From: Klebsiella quasipneumoniae subsp. quasipneumoniae
Lineage (GTDB): Bacteria; Pseudomonadota; Gammaproteobacteria; Enterobacterales; Enterobacteriaceae
Direction: 5' to 3'
NCBI RefSeq assembly: GCF_020525925.1
Contig: NZ_CP084876.1
Span: forward strand, 4,712,001-4,776,000
Length of the DNA: 64,000 nucleotides
Part shown: piece after piece, positions 46,309-59,560 of the stretch
Numbering within the stretch: the first letter of the stretch is position 1
Layout of the letters: every line of letters starts with the position of its first letter
Made by a program: the position numbers and the translations under genes
Notes under the pieces: model-generated
Databases searched by the model: none
Seen by the model: only the letters and a program-made list of their open reading frames with translations
What the model was told of the DNA's origin: nothing

Positions 46309-46748
46309 GTAGGCCGGATAAGCGTGGCGCCATCCTGCATAAAAACGGCGACGGTGTTTGCGGTGTCCTGCCCGGCGACGCTGCGCTTGCCGGGCCTACG
46401 AGGTATGAGCCTGTGAGAGGACCCCGTAGGCCGGATAAGCGTAGCGCCATCCTGCATAAATACGGCGACGGTGTTTGCGGTGTCCTGCCCGGAGGCGCTG
46501 CGCTTGCCGGGCCTACGAGGTATGAGCCTGTGAGAGGCCCCCGTAGGCCGGATAAGCGTAGCGCCATCCGGCACAAGACGGGTATAGCGCCAGAGGTGTC
46601 CTGCCCGGCGGCGCTGCGCTTGCCGGGCCTACGAGGTATGAGCCTGTGAGAGGACCCCGTAGGCCGGATAAGCGTAGCGCCATCCGGCACAAGACGGGTA
46701 TGGCGCCAGAGGTGTCCTGCCCGGCGACGCTGCGCTTGCCGGGCCTGG
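46309..46748. repeat. Tandem BIME array, period about 117 bp
   Basis: Units begin with GTAGGCCGGATAAGCGT at 46309, 46426, 46543 and 46659, giving periods of 117, 117 and 116 bp. Each holds a pair of inverted REP units and a linker with GAGGTATGAGCCTGTGAGAG. Two linker types are present among the four units. Confidence 0.9.
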
Positions 46749-46802
46749 GAGTGGGATTCCGCGGAGCCTTTCGCGAAAAAACACCCGCAGCCCATAGACA
46801 AG

Positions 46803-46836
46803 AAGGCCGGTTAGCATCGCTAACCGGCCTTTTTTA
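46803..46836. terminator. Bidirectional-looking terminator downstream of iolB
   Basis: AAGGCCGGTTAGC and GCTAACCGGCCTT form a perfect 13-bp stem with a three-base loop. The plus side has a T-run; the minus side, which would end the iolA-iolB transcript, has the weaker TTCTTGT. Confidence 0.8.
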
Positions 46837-46855
46837 TCGGCGTCTGCGCGTCACG

Positions 46856-47665
46856 TTAGTCGTGGCGCGGATATTCCGGGGTGTTGATCCAGGCGTGGTC
46901 CTCTTCCCAGGTGAACAGCCATTTCCGATCCGGCCCGGCCATGACGTTCAGATAGTAGCTGTCGTAACCGGCAATCGCCGCCACCGGATGGTAACCGCGC
47001 GGCACCATCACCACATCGTGGTTATAGGGCGCCATGCAGGCGTCCAGGCTGCGGTCGTCGGTGTAGACCCGCTGGAAGGCAAAGCCCTGCGGCGGATCGA
47101 AGCGGTGATAGTAGGTCTCTTCCAGCTGCGTCTCTTTGCCCGGCTGGGCGGTATCGTGCTTATGCGACGGCCACGAGCTGGTGGCCCCTTCGTCGGTGTA
47201 GACCTCGACCACCAGCAGGCAATCCGCCTCGGCGCTGTCCGGCAGAATATTATGCACCCGGCGCTGGTTGCGCCCTTTCCCGCGGTGCTCCACGCCGACG
47301 TCTTCCGGCCGAATCAGGCGTGCCGGGAAGCTGCCTTTGCCCGGCGCGCTGCACACCGCCAGCTCCAGATCGGAATCGGCGGTCACCTCGACCCGATCCT
47401 GCGGCGGCACGTATACCGACCACGGCGGGGTACGTTCAAACGGCGACATCCGTTTACCGAGATTCGGGAAATCGGCCTGCTGCGTTTTCACCGACGCCAG
47501 GCCAGCGACCAGCACCAGGCACAGCTCGCGATCGCCGCTCTCCAGCGTCACGGTCTGCCCTTTTTTCAACATCCAGACATCAAAGCCGATATAGCGCCAA
47601 CCGGCGCTTTGCGGCGTAATATGCTGGATCTGTCCCTCTTTTCGCGATTTAGCCAGTAACGACAT
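46856..47665 (-). CDS. iolB: IolB, 5-deoxy-glucuronate isomerase
   Basis: A 269-residue bicupin protein. The characteristic metal-site region is ATSSWPSHKHD followed by EETYYHRFDPPQGFAFQRVY, and MVPRGYHPV near the C-terminus. It converts 5-deoxy-glucuronate to 5-dehydro-2-deoxygluconate, the substrate of IolC. It follows iolA by 18 bases in a two-gene leftward operon. Confidence 0.94.
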   Translation of the reverse strand: MSLLAKSRKEGQIQHITPQSAGWRYIGFDVWMLKKGQTVTLESGDRELCLVLVAGLASVKTQQADFPNLGKRMSPFERTPPWSVYVPPQDRVEVTADSDLELAVCSAPGKGSFPARLIRPEDVGVEHRGKGRNQRRVHNILPDSAEADCLLVVEVYTDEGATSSWPSHKHDTAQPGKETQLEETYYHRFDPPQGFAFQRVYTDDRSLDACMAPYNHDVVMVPRGYHPVAAIAGYDSYYLNVMAGPDRKWLFTWEEDHAWINTPEYPRHD

Positions 47666-47683
47666 GGCGCTCTCCTTCGCCGA

Positions 47684-49189
<1,506 letters not shown>

Positions 49190-49265
49190 GTTCTCGCCTC
49201 ATAGTGAAGAGGGCCAGCGCACGCCGGCCCGTCGCTGATTCTGCTGTGCTATAACCGTAGTAAAA

Positions 49266-49308
49266 TGAAATTTATATTTCAACATTGTTGTGAAATGAAA
49301 TTTCATTT
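49266..49308. promoter_or_regulatory. Paired candidate IolR operators between iolA and iolI
   Basis: TGAAAT and ATTTCA with a four-base spacer (49266-49281), and a perfect 16-bp palindrome AAATGAAATTTCATTT (49293-49308). They lie 76-119 bp upstream of iolA and are the strongest of the iol palindromes. The 351-bp iolA-iolI gap contains no gene. Confidence 0.6.
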
Positions 49309-49540
49309 TGGTGATAACAGTCGCATTTTGCGCTCACGCATCGCTTACGCGCTTCCCCCATCGAGCCGCGCCGCCTCGCGATACCTGGCTTCCGGTCCCG
49401 GTCGCTCCCGCCGCGGCAGCCGGGAATATTTTGCGAGGCAGCTCAAACAATCATCATTTTCATTCTTGCTTATTTTGGAATAAACGTTTTGACTGTTAGC
49501 CAATTGAACGAACCCAACCCTCTTCCGTCAGGAGTGTCCT

Positions 49541-50362
49541 ATGGCCATCGCAATGCAACGTTTTTGTATTAACCGCAAAATCGCGCCAGCGCTCAGCATT
49601 GAAGCGTTTTTCCGTCTGGTGAACCGTCTGGGCCTGAATAAAGTCGAGCTGCGCAACGATTTACCCAGCGGGAAAGTGACCGACGATCTGAGTCATCAGC
49701 AGGTGCGCGAGCTGGCGGCGCGTTACCACATCGAGATCCTGACGATTAACGCGGTCTATCCCTTTAACCGCCGTAGCGAAGAGGTGCGGCAGCTGACCGA
49801 GTCGCTGCTGAAAGAGGCCCAGGCCATTGGCGCCAAATCGCTGGTGCTCTGCCCGCTCAACGACGGCAGCGAGGTGCCGGCCAGCGACACTCTGAGCGCC
49901 CTGCGCGACCTGGCGCCGCTGTTCGCCTTCTACGGCATCCACGGCCTGGTGGAGCCGCTGGGCTTCCCGCAAAGCTCACTGCGATCGGCGCACCAGGCGC
50001 AGACGCTGATCCATGACGCCCGCGTGCCGTTTAAGCTGCTGATCGACACCTTCCATCACCATCTCTACCCGCAGGCGGCGGACGAGTTCAGCCAGGTGGA
50101 AGTGGCGGACATCGGTCTGGTGCACCTCTCCGGGGTGGACGATACCCGTCCGCGCGAGCAGCTCACCGATGCCGAGCGCATCATGCTGACGCCGCAGGAT
50201 CGCCTCGGCACCTGCGAGCAGGTTAAAGCGCTGGAAGCCCGCGGCTATCAGGGGGTATACGCTTTTGAACCCTTCGCTCCCGAGCTGGCGCAGTGGAGCG
50301 AAGCGGATATCGAGCGCGAAATTGAGCAGAGCATTGCGCTTATCCAACGCCACTGCGCCTGA
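49541..50362 (+). CDS. iolI: IolI-like TIM-barrel isomerase (inosose isomerase family)
   Basis: A 273-residue xylose-isomerase-like TIM-barrel protein with metal-site segments GLNKVELRNDL, GLVEPLGFP, LLIDTFHHHLYP, LVHLSGVDD and YAFEPFAPEL. IolI proteins isomerise 2-keto-myo-inositol to 1-keto-D-chiro-inositol, allowing use of other inositol isomers. It is monocistronic, divergent from iolA, with a TCAGGAGTG ribosome site. The symbol is by family and location. Confidence 0.78.
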   Translation: MAIAMQRFCINRKIAPALSIEAFFRLVNRLGLNKVELRNDLPSGKVTDDLSHQQVRELAARYHIEILTINAVYPFNRRSEEVRQLTESLLKEAQAIGAKSLVLCPLNDGSEVPASDTLSALRDLAPLFAFYGIHGLVEPLGFPQSSLRSAHQAQTLIHDARVPFKLLIDTFHHHLYPQAADEFSQVEVADIGLVHLSGVDDTRPREQLTDAERIMLTPQDRLGTCEQVKALEARGYQGVYAFEPFAPELAQWSEADIEREIEQSIALIQRHCA

Positions 50363-50459
50363 GGCCTCTCGCGACAGCGTGCGCGGCGCGTGACGATTTC
50401 CCCAACGCCGGACGACGAGGTTGCCTATAATCGTCGCAGGATAAATGGAGGAATCGATC

Positions 50460-51962
50460 ATGAGCTCACCCCTGTTGATTGCGCGCACGCTGGATAACGC
50501 GCTCTATTTGCTGCCCGCGATGGCCAACCGCCATGGGCTGATCACCGGTGCGACCGGCACCGGTAAAACCGTCACCCTGCAAAAGCTGGCTGAGTCGTTC
50601 TCGGAAATTGGCGTGCCGGTATTTATGGCGGACGTCAAGGGCGACCTGACCGGCATTGCCGCCGCGGGGCAGAGCTCAGAGAAACTGCAGGCGCGGCTGG
50701 AGAAGATCGGCGCCAGCGACTGGGAGCCGCACGCCAACCCGGTGGTGCTCTGGGATATCTTTGGCGAGAAGGGCCACCCGGTTCGGGCGACGGTCTCCGA
50801 TCTTGGCCCCCTGCTGCTGGCGCGCCTGCTCAATCTCAATGAGGTGCAGAGCGGCGTGCTGAACATTATTTTCCGCATCGCGGACGACCGCGGTCTGCTG
50901 CTGCTTGACTTCAAAGACCTCCGCGCCATCACCCAGTTTATCGGCGACAACGCCAAATCTTTCCAGAACCAGTATGGCAATATCAGCAGCGCCTCGGTCG
51001 GCGCCATCCAGCGCGGACTGTTGACCCTGGAGCAACAGGGCGCCGGGCACTTCTTCGGCGAGCCGATGCTGGATATTGCCGACTGGATGCGCGTCGATGC
51101 CAGCGGCAAAGGGATAATCAATATCCTCAGCGCCGAAAAGCTCTACCAGATGCCGAAGCTCTACGCCGCCAGCCTGCTGTGGATGCTCTCCGAGCTGTAC
51201 GAGCGTCTGCCGGAGGCGGGCGATCTCGACAAGCCCAAACTGGTATTCTTCTTCGATGAGGCGCATCTGCTGTTCAACGACGCGCCGCAGGTGCTGCTGG
51301 ATAAAATCGAACAGGTGATCCGTCTTATTCGCTCCAAGGGCGTCGGCGTCTATTTTGTCTCGCAGAACCCGGCGGATATACCCGACGCCGTGCTCGGCCA
51401 GCTGGGCAACCGCGTACAGCACGCGCTGCGCGCCTTTACGCCGAAGGATCAGAAAGCGGTGAAAACCGCCGCCCAGACCATGCGCGCCAACCCAGCCTTC
51501 AGTACCGAGCAGGCGATCCAGGAGCTGGGCACCGGCGAGGCGCTGATCTCCTTCCTCGATGAGAAAGGCAGCCCCTCGGTGGTCGAGCGGGCGATGGTTA
51601 TCGCCCCCTGCTCGCGAATGGGGCCGGTCAGCGATGATGAGCGCAATGGCCTGCTGAATCACTCGCCGCTGTACGGCAAGTATGAAGAAGAGGTGGACCG
51701 CGAGTCGGCCTTCGAAATGCTGCAGCAAGGGGTGCAGGTCACTACCGAGCAGCAGTCGGCTCCGCCGGCGAAGGGTCAGCAGAGCGGGGATGACGATGGG
51801 CTGCTCGGCGGCCTGAAAGAAATCCTGTTCGGCAGCACCGGCCCGCGCGGCGGCAAACGCGACGGTATCGTGCAGACCGCGGCGAAAAGCGCGGTTCGCC
51901 AGGTCACCAATCAGATCGTCCGCGGCATGCTGGGCAGTCTGCTGGGCGGCCGCAAGCGCTAA
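50460..51962 (+). CDS. yjgR: YjgR, HerA/DUF853-family P-loop ATPase
   Basis: The start ATG 50460 has GGAGG eight bases upstream and gives 500 residues, as in E. coli YjgR. Walker A GATGTGKT lies at residues 30-37, and Walker B and sensor regions ([20 protein letters not shown]) follow, typical of the HerA/FtsK-like DUF853 family. A Gln/Gly-rich low-complexity tail with GGKRDG ends the protein. The cellular role is not established. It marks the return to conserved core synteny. Confidence 0.92.
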   Translation: MSSPLLIARTLDNALYLLPAMANRHGLITGATGTGKTVTLQKLAESFSEIGVPVFMADVKGDLTGIAAAGQSSEKLQARLEKIGASDWEPHANPVVLWDIFGEKGHPVRATVSDLGPLLLARLLNLNEVQSGVLNIIFRIADDRGLLLLDFKDLRAITQFIGDNAKSFQNQYGNISSASVGAIQRGLLTLEQQGAGHFFGEPMLDIADWMRVDASGKGIINILSAEKLYQMPKLYAASLLWMLSELYERLPEAGDLDKPKLVFFFDEAHLLFNDAPQVLLDKIEQVIRLIRSKGVGVYFVSQNPADIPDAVLGQLGNRVQHALRAFTPKDQKAVKTAAQTMRANPAFSTEQAIQELGTGEALISFLDEKGSPSVVERAMVIAPCSRMGPVSDDERNGLLNHSPLYGKYEEEVDRESAFEMLQQGVQVTTEQQSAPPAKGQQSGDDDGLLGGLKEILFGSTGPRGGKRDGIVQTAAKSAVRQVTNQIVRGMLGSLLGGRKR

Positions 51963-51991
51963 AAAAAAGCCCCCTCATCGTTGAGGGGGCT
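51961..51991 (-). terminator. Rho-independent terminator of lptF-lptG
   Basis: AGCCCCCTCA and TGAGGGGGCT form a perfect 10-bp stem with a TCGT loop. Read leftward it is followed by eight T, so it ends the lptFG transcript. It overlaps the yjgR stop codon. Confidence 0.9.
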
Positions 51992-52012
51992 TACGTTCCG
52001 TAGCCGGGTCCG

Positions 52013-53095
52013 CTAGGCCTTGCGCATCATCAGCCAGAGGCTTATCAGGAAGAAGCTGGCGCTTGGCAACAGGGCGCCGATGATCGGCGGTATGCCGTAC
52101 ACCAGGGTCAGCGGGCCGAAAATCTGATCCAGCACGTAGAAGATAAAGCCGAAGCTAATCCCGGTCACCACCCTGACGCCCATCGGCACGCTACGCAGCG
52201 GGCCAAAGATAAACGACAGCGCCATCAGCATCATCACCGCCACCGACAGCGGCTGGAAGATTTTGCTCCACATATTGAGCTGGTAGCGTCCCGGATCCTG
52301 GCCGCTGGACTTCAGGTATTTCACATAGTTGTGCAGCCCGCTGATCGACAGCGCGTCCGGATCCAGGGCTACCACGCCGAGCTTGTCCGGCGTCAGGTTG
52401 GTTTTCCAGGTGCCGCTCACCATCTGCGACCCGGTCACCTGCTTCGGATCGGTCAGATCGGATTCATCCACCTGCGACAGGCGCCACACTTTATTCTCGC
52501 TATCGAATTTTGCCGAGGCGGCATAGCGCACCGACTGTAAACGACGCTCCGGGTTGAAGGCATAAATGCTGACGCCCCCCAGCTCATCGTTACCTTTTAC
52601 CCGTTCGATATAGACAAAGTTATGGCCATCTTTCGCCCACAGCCCCTGCTGGGTGGAAAGCAGCGAACCGCCGTACATCTGCTGAGCGCGGTAGTTGCGC
52701 GCCATCTGTTCGCCCTGCGGCGCCACCCACTCGCCGATCGCCATGGTCAACAGCACCAGCGGGATCGCGGTTTTCATCACCGCCAGCGCCACCTGCAGCC
52801 GGGTGAAACCGGACGCCTGCATCACCACCAGCTCGCTGCGCTGGGCCAGCATCCCCAGCCCCAGCAGCGCGCCAAGCAGCGCGGCCATCGGGAAGAAGAT
52901 CTGGATGTCTTTCGGCACGCTGAGGATGGTGTAGAGGCCAGCGCCCAGCGCATCGTAACTACCCTGCCCGGACTTTTTCAGCTGATCGACAAACTTGATA
53001 ATGCCGGAGAGCGACACCAGCATGAACAGGGTCATCATGATGGTGTTGAAAATCGTCTTACCGATATAACGGTCAAGTACGCCAAACGCCTGCAT
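52013..53095 (-). CDS. lptG: LptG, LPS export system permease
   Basis: 360 residues, as in E. coli. Three N-terminal and three C-terminal transmembrane segments flank a periplasmic beta-jellyroll domain (about residues 130-265). With LptF and the LptB ATPase it forms the inner-membrane complex that extracts lipopolysaccharide and feeds the LptC-LptA bridge. The ATG shares its A with the lptF stop (TGATG), so translation is coupled. It is an essential core gene. Confidence 0.96.
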   Translation of the reverse strand: MQAFGVLDRYIGKTIFNTIMMTLFMLVSLSGIIKFVDQLKKSGQGSYDALGAGLYTILSVPKDIQIFFPMAALLGALLGLGMLAQRSELVVMQASGFTRLQVALAVMKTAIPLVLLTMAIGEWVAPQGEQMARNYRAQQMYGGSLLSTQQGLWAKDGHNFVYIERVKGNDELGGVSIYAFNPERRLQSVRYAASAKFDSENKVWRLSQVDESDLTDPKQVTGSQMVSGTWKTNLTPDKLGVVALDPDALSISGLHNYVKYLKSSGQDPGRYQLNMWSKIFQPLSVAVMMLMALSFIFGPLRSVPMGVRVVTGISFGFIFYVLDQIFGPLTLVYGIPPIIGALLPSASFFLISLWLMMRKA

Positions 53096-54192
53096 CAGGC
53101 CGCTCCTTTATTAAAACGGGCGCGGAAGCGGCGCATCGGCACCGTGTCCCACAGGTTTAACAGCACCGCCAGCGCAAAATAGAGCAGGTTAATCGCCCAC
53201 ATCCAGATAGCCGGGTCCATTTTGCCTTTGCCGCCGTTCGACTTAATCGAGGTCTGCAGCAGGAAGAACACCAGGTAGAGCAGCATCGCCGGCAGCATCG
53301 ACAGCACGCGGCCCTGGCGCGGGTTGACCACGCTGAGCGGCACCACCATCAGCGCCATAATGAAGACGGTCGCCACCAGCGTGAAGCGCCAGTGCAGTTC
53401 GGCGCGCGCACGATCGGTGTGGGTCTGCCACAGGGTGCGCATATCCATCTGTTCGGTGTCGTCCGGATCGGCGGCCACCGCCTGGTGGCCGATAATGGCC
53501 TGATAGTTATTGAAGTCGGTGATGCGGAAGTCGCGCAGCATCGCGGTGCCTTCAAAGCGGGTGCCCTTATTGAGGGTCACCACCTGCGAACCGTCTTTCT
53601 GCTGCGACAGCTCGCCGGAATCCGCCACCACCACGGAGGGGCGCGCGTTGCCTTTCGGGCGCAGCTGGGCAAGGAAGACGTCATGGAAGCGGTTGCCGTT
53701 CACGCTCTCGATAAACATGACCGCGTTACCATCGCTGGCCTGCTGGAACTGGCCCTGGGCCAGCGCGGCCATGCCGGGGTTGGCCTTGGCTTCCGCCAGC
53801 ACTTCATCCTGATGGCGCGACGACCACGGCCCCGCCCACATCACGTTGACCGCCGCCACCGCGCCGGTGAACAGCGCGAGGATCATCGCCGCCTTGATCA
53901 ATACGGCTTTACTCAGGCCGCAGGCGTGCATCACCGTAATTTCGCTTTCGGTGTACAGCTTGCCGAGGGTCATCAGCAGGCCAAGGAACAGACTTAACGG
54001 CAGGATAAGCTGCGCCATCTCCGGGATGCCGAGCCCCAGCAGCGAGAGCACCAGATTGGTTGGGATATCGCCATCCACCGCAGCGCCGAGGATCCTGACT
54101 AATTTCTGGCAAAAGAAAATCAGTAACAGGATGAATAGGATCGCCAACTGGCTTTTCAGCGTCTCACGAACCAGATATCTTATGATTATCAC
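53095..54192 (-). CDS. lptF: LptF, LPS export system permease
   Basis: 365 residues, close to E. coli LptF (366). It starts MIIIRYLVRETLKSQLAILF with six transmembrane segments around a periplasmic jellyroll domain. It is the partner of LptG in the LptB2FG transporter. It is first in the leftward lptF-lptG operon and divergent from pepA across 389 bp that include an inverted-repeat element. Confidence 0.96.
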   Translation of the reverse strand: MIIIRYLVRETLKSQLAILFILLLIFFCQKLVRILGAAVDGDIPTNLVLSLLGLGIPEMAQLILPLSLFLGLLMTLGKLYTESEITVMHACGLSKAVLIKAAMILALFTGAVAAVNVMWAGPWSSRHQDEVLAEAKANPGMAALAQGQFQQASDGNAVMFIESVNGNRFHDVFLAQLRPKGNARPSVVVADSGELSQQKDGSQVVTLNKGTRFEGTAMLRDFRITDFNNYQAIIGHQAVAADPDDTEQMDMRTLWQTHTDRARAELHWRFTLVATVFIMALMVVPLSVVNPRQGRVLSMLPAMLLYLVFFLLQTSIKSNGGKGKMDPAIWMWAINLLYFALAVLLNLWDTVPMRRFRARFNKGAA

Positions 54193-54413
54193 TATAAATA
54201 CGCCCGTAAAAACCCGTTTTAGTGCAGGAAAATTGCTTGTTTCATGGCTTAAACGTCATTTATTCTCTTTGGTCGTCGAAAACGTCGCTAAGATTAAATG
54301 ACTCATCGGTTCTGCATGTCAGGATCTTTTCTGACGAACCCAGGCCTTATTAACGTTAAGATTAACACGAAGTCACCGCAACAGCGGACATGAGTTACGA
54401 AAGCTTGCAATTA

Positions 54414-54537
54414 TATACTCAATGGATTTCGAGTTGTAAGAAGGCAGCAGGGCTGTGGCCCCTGGCGCGCACAATGTGCCACGTCAGGGTAAGCAGGCGC
54501 AGCCGGCGCATCTGCAACTTGAAAGGCGACGAGTATA
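54414..54537. repeat. 124-bp MITE-like inverted-repeat element in the pepA upstream region
   Basis: The element begins TATACTC and ends GAGTATA. The similarity of the ends extends inward for about 25 bases, with CGAGTTGTAAG on one side and CTGCAACTTGAA on the other. The interior has no open frame of note. It resembles short enterobacterial interspersed palindromes with AGTTGCAG-type ends. It lies 45-168 bp before pepA, so it may carry or separate promoter signals. Confidence 0.65.
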
Positions 54538-54578
54538 GCCGTAGCCACCACTGTTGTCTTTAAGATTCAGGAGCATAG

Positions 54579-56093
<1,515 letters not shown>

Positions 56094-56104
56094 TTGCCGT
56101 CTGA

Positions 56105-56182
56105 TGCCCGGTGGCGCTACGCTTACCGGGCCTACGGAAAGATGCCGTTTGTAAGCCGGGTAAGCGTAGCGCCGCCCGGCTT
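56105..56182. repeat. BIME (two inverted REP units) between pepA and holC
   Basis: GCCCGGTGGCGCTACGCTTA and the inverted GCCGGGTAAGCGTAGCGCCG flank a short linker. It is a typical intergenic REP pair, with holC beginning 33 bases later. Confidence 0.9.
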
Positions 56183-56214
56183 TACATTTAAATCCACAAC
56201 AAGAAGCCCCATAT

Positions 56215-56658
56215 ATGAAAAACGCAACGTTCTATCTTCTGGACAACGAAGACACCGTCGATGGCCTGAGCGCCGTCGAGCAGCTGGTGTGTGACATTGC
56301 CGCAGAACGTTGGCGCAACGGCAAGCGCGTCCTGATCGCCTGTGAAGATGAGCAGCAGGCGATTCGTCTCGATGAGGCGCTGTGGTCGCGACCACCGGAG
56401 AGCTTTGTGCCGCACAATCTGGCGGGCGAAGGCCCGCGAGGCGGCGCGCCGGTAGAGATTGCCTGGCCGCAAAAGCGCAACAGCAGCCCGCGGGACATTC
56501 TGATCAGCCTGCGGCTTAACTTTGCAGATTTTGCCACCGCTTTCACAGAAGTGATAGACTTTGTCCCTTACGAAGAAAATCTGAAACAACTGGCGCGCGA
56601 ACGCTATAAGGCGTACCGCATGGCTGGTTTCAACCTGAACACGGCAACCTGGAAATAA
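56215..56658 (+). CDS. holC: HolC, DNA polymerase III chi subunit
   Basis: 147 residues, the same as E. coli HolC, beginning [13 protein letters not shown]. Chi binds psi in the clamp loader and contacts SSB, linking the replisome to single-stranded DNA. The stop overlaps the valS start by one base (TAATG), the conserved holC-valS arrangement. Confidence 0.95.
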   Translation: MKNATFYLLDNEDTVDGLSAVEQLVCDIAAERWRNGKRVLIACEDEQQAIRLDEALWSRPPESFVPHNLAGEGPRGGAPVEIAWPQKRNSSPRDILISLRLNFADFATAFTEVIDFVPYEENLKQLARERYKAYRMAGFNLNTATWK

Positions 56659-59513
56659 TGGAAAAGACATACAACCCACAAGATATCGAACAGCCGCTTT
56701 ACGAGCACTGGGAAAAGCAGGGCTATTTCAAACCGAATGGTGATGAAAGCCAGGAGAGCTTCTGCATCATGATCCCGCCGCCGAACGTCACCGGCAGTTT
56801 GCATATGGGTCATGCCTTCCAGCAAACCATCATGGATACCATGATTCGCTACCAGCGCATGCAGGGCAAAAACACCCTGTGGCAGGCGGGGACCGACCAC
56901 GCGGGTATCGCTACCCAGATGGTGGTTGAGCGTAAGATTGCCGCTGAAGAAGGGAAAACCCGTCACGACTACGGCCGCGACGCCTTCATCGACAAAATCT
57001 GGCAGTGGAAAGCGGAATCCGGCGGCACCATTACCCGTCAGATGCGCCGTCTCGGCAACTCCGTTGACTGGGAGCGCGAGCGCTTCACCATGGACGAAGG
57101 CCTTTCCAATGCCGTGAAAGAAGTCTTCGTTCGCCTGTACAAGGAAGACCTGATCTACCGCGGCAAACGCCTGGTTAACTGGGACCCGAAACTGCGCACC
57201 GCCATTTCCGACCTCGAAGTGGAAAACCGCGAATCGAAAGGCTCCATGTGGCATATCCGCTACCCGCTGGCCGATGGCGCGAAAACCGCTGACGGTAAAG
57301 ACTACCTGGTGGTCGCCACCACCCGTCCGGAAACCCTGCTGGGCGATACCGGCGTGGCCGTTAACCCGGAAGATCCGCGTTACAAAGATCTGATTGGCAA
57401 ATTCGTGGTGCTGCCGCTGGTTAACCGCCGCATCCCGATCGTGGGCGACGAACACGCCGACATGGAGAAAGGCACCGGCTGCGTGAAGATCACCCCGGCG
57501 CACGACTTTAACGACTACGAAGTGGGTCGTCGTCACCAGCTGCCGATGATCAACATCCTGACCTTTGACGGCGACATCCGCGAAAGCGCGGAAGTGTACG
57601 ACACCAAAGGCAATGAATCCGACGTCTACTCCAGCGAGATCCCGGCGGAGTTCCAGAAACTGGAACGCTTCGCGGCGCGTAAAGCCGTCGTTGCGGCGGT
57701 TGACGCCCTCGGCCTGCTGGAAGAAATTAAACCGCACGACCTGACCGTCCCTTACGGCGACCGCGGCGGCGTGGTTATCGAACCGATGCTGACCGACCAG
57801 TGGTACGTGCGCGCGGACGTGCTGGCCAAGCCGGCGGTGGAAGCCGTTGAAAACGGCGACATTCAGTTCGTGCCGAAGCAGTACGAAAACATGTACTTCT
57901 CCTGGATGCGCGACATTCAGGACTGGTGTATCTCCCGTCAGCTGTGGTGGGGTCACCGCATCCCGGCATGGTATGACAACGACGGCAACGTTTACGTGGG
58001 CCGCACCGAAGACGAAGTACGCCAGGAAAATAACCTCGGCGCCGACGTGGCGCTGCGCCAGGACGAAGACGTGCTGGATACCTGGTTCTCCTCCGCGCTG
58101 TGGACCTTCTCCACTCTCGGCTGGCCGGAAAACACCGACGCCCTGCGTCAGTTCCACCCGACCAGCGTGATGGTGTCCGGCTTCGACATCATCTTCTTCT
58201 GGATCGCCCGCATGATCATGATGACCATGCACTTCATCAAAGATGAAAACGGTAAACCGCAGGTGCCGTTTAAGACCGTCTACATGACCGGTCTGATCCG
58301 CGATGACGAAGGCCAGAAGATGTCCAAATCCAAGGGTAACGTTATCGACCCGCTGGATATGGTTGACGGCATCACCCTGCCGGAGCTGCTGGAGAAACGT
58401 ACCGGCAACATGATGCAGCCGCAGCTGGCGGAGAAAATCCGTAAGCGCACCGAGAAACAGTTCCCGAACGGCATCGAGCCGCACGGCACCGACGCCCTGC
58501 GCTTCACCCTGGCGGCGCTGGCCTCTACCGGCCGCGACATCAACTGGGATATGAAGCGTCTGGAAGGTTACCGTAACTTCTGTAACAAACTGTGGAACGC
58601 CAGCCGCTTCGTGCTGATGAACACCGAAGATCAGGATTGCGGCTTCAACGGCGGTGAAAGGGTGCTCTCTCTGGCCGACCGCTGGATCCTCGCGGAATTC
58701 AACCACACCGTCAAAGCGTATCGCGAAGCGCTGGATAACTTCCGCTTCGATATCGCCGCCGGCATCCTGTACGAGTTCACCTGGAACCAGTTCTGCGACT
58801 GGTACCTGGAACTGACCAAGCCGGTGATGAACGGCGGCAGCGAAGCGGAACTGCGCGGCACTCGCCATACGCTGGTGACCGTGCTGGAAGGTCTGCTGCG
58901 CCTGGCGCATCCGATCATTCCGTTCATCACCGAGACCATCTGGCAGCGCGTGAAGGTCATCTGCGGGATCACCGCCGACACCATCATGCTGCAGCCGTTC
59001 CCGCAGTATGATGCCTCTCAGGTGGATGACGCGGCGCTGGCCGACACCGAATGGCTGAAGCAGGCGATCGTCGCCGTACGTAACATCCGTGCGGAAATGA
59101 ACATCGCCCCGGGCAAACCGCTGGAACTGCTGCTGCGCGGCTGCAGCAAAGAGGCCGAGCGTCGCGTGAACGACAACCGCAGCTTCCTGCTGAATCTGGC
59201 GCGTCTGGAAAGCATTACCGTGCTGCCTGCCGATGATAAAGGTCCGGTCTCCGTGACCAAGATCGTCGACGGCGCCGAGCTGCTGATCCCGATGGCGGGC
59301 CTCATCAACAAAGAAGATGAGCTGGCGCGTCTGGCGAAAGAAGTGGCCAAAATCGAAGGCGAAATTGGCCGCATCGAAAGCAAGCTGGCTAACGAAGGCT
59401 TTGTCGCCCGCGCGCCGGAAGCTGTGATCGCCAAAGAGCGCGAGAAGCTGGAAGGCTACGCGGAAGCGAAAGCGAAGCTGATTGAGCAGCAGGCGGTGAT
59501 CGCCGCGCTGTAA
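56658..59513 (+). CDS. valS: ValS, valyl-tRNA synthetase
   Basis: 951 residues, as in E. coli. The class I signatures are HMGH at 49-52 within [15 protein letters not shown] and KMSKS at 554-558. The editing domain lies between them ([15 protein letters not shown]), and a C-terminal coiled coil runs through the last 70 residues. It charges tRNA-Val and hydrolyses mischarged Thr-tRNA-Val. Start overlaps holC by one base. Confidence 0.98.
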   Translation: MEKTYNPQDIEQPLYEHWEKQGYFKPNGDESQESFCIMIPPPNVTGSLHMGHAFQQTIMDTMIRYQRMQGKNTLWQAGTDHAGIATQMVVERKIAAEEGKTRHDYGRDAFIDKIWQWKAESGGTITRQMRRLGNSVDWERERFTMDEGLSNAVKEVFVRLYKEDLIYRGKRLVNWDPKLRTAISDLEVENRESKGSMWHIRYPLADGAKTADGKDYLVVATTRPETLLGDTGVAVNPEDPRYKDLIGKFVVLPLVNRRIPIVGDEHADMEKGTGCVKITPAHDFNDYEVGRRHQLPMINILTFDGDIRESAEVYDTKGNESDVYSSEIPAEFQKLERFAARKAVVAAVDALGLLEEIKPHDLTVPYGDRGGVVIEPMLTDQWYVRADVLAKPAVEAVENGDIQFVPKQYENMYFSWMRDIQDWCISRQLWWGHRIPAWYDNDGNVYVGRTEDEVRQENNLGADVALRQDEDVLDTWFSSALWTFSTLGWPENTDALRQFHPTSVMVSGFDIIFFWIARMIMMTMHFIKDENGKPQVPFKTVYMTGLIRDDEGQKMSKSKGNVIDPLDMVDGITLPELLEKRTGNMMQPQLAEKIRKRTEKQFPNGIEPHGTDALRFTLAALASTGRDINWDMKRLEGYRNFCNKLWNASRFVLMNTEDQDCGFNGGERVLSLADRWILAEFNHTVKAYREALDNFRFDIAAGILYEFTWNQFCDWYLELTKPVMNGGSEAELRGTRHTLVTVLEGLLRLAHPIIPFITETIWQRVKVICGITADTIMLQPFPQYDASQVDDAALADTEWLKQAIVAVRNIRAEMNIAPGKPLELLLRGCSKEAERRVNDNRSFLLNLARLESITVLPADDKGPVSVTKIVDGAELLIPMAGLINKEDELARLAKEVAKIEGEIGRIESKLANEGFVARAPEAVIAKEREKLEGYAEAKAKLIEQQAVIAAL

Positions 59514-59530
59514 TTGCTCGCGATAGAAAA

Positions 59531-59556
59531 AAGGCCGGAGCTTGCTCCGGCCTTTT
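59531..59556. terminator. Bidirectional terminator between valS and yjgN
   Basis: AAGGCCGGAG and CTCCGGCCTT form a 10-bp stem with a four-base loop, flanked by A-run and T-run. It serves the two convergent genes. Confidence 0.9.
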
Positions 59557-59560
59557 TACA

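Larger units (their letters stand above)
44555..46748. repeat. Composite REP/BIME cluster between iolR and iolB
   Basis: The 2.36 kb between iolR and iolB contains no supportable gene. It is made of REP units such as GCCGGATAAGCGTAGCGCCA paired with inverted GCTGCGCTTGCCGGGC units, at 44555-44641, 45046-45256, 45653-45805, 46193-46290 and 46309-46748, with three copies of a 297-bp element between them. REP units bind gyrase or IHF and affect mRNA stability in related bacteria. A block this large is unusual. Confidence 0.9.

Noticed and set aside
44729..46801. Overlapping open frames of about 90-280 residues on both strands in the repeat cluster
   Set aside because: They arise from GC-rich repeats and are open on both strands. 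They start and stop inside REP units, and the differences between copies preserve stems rather than codons.
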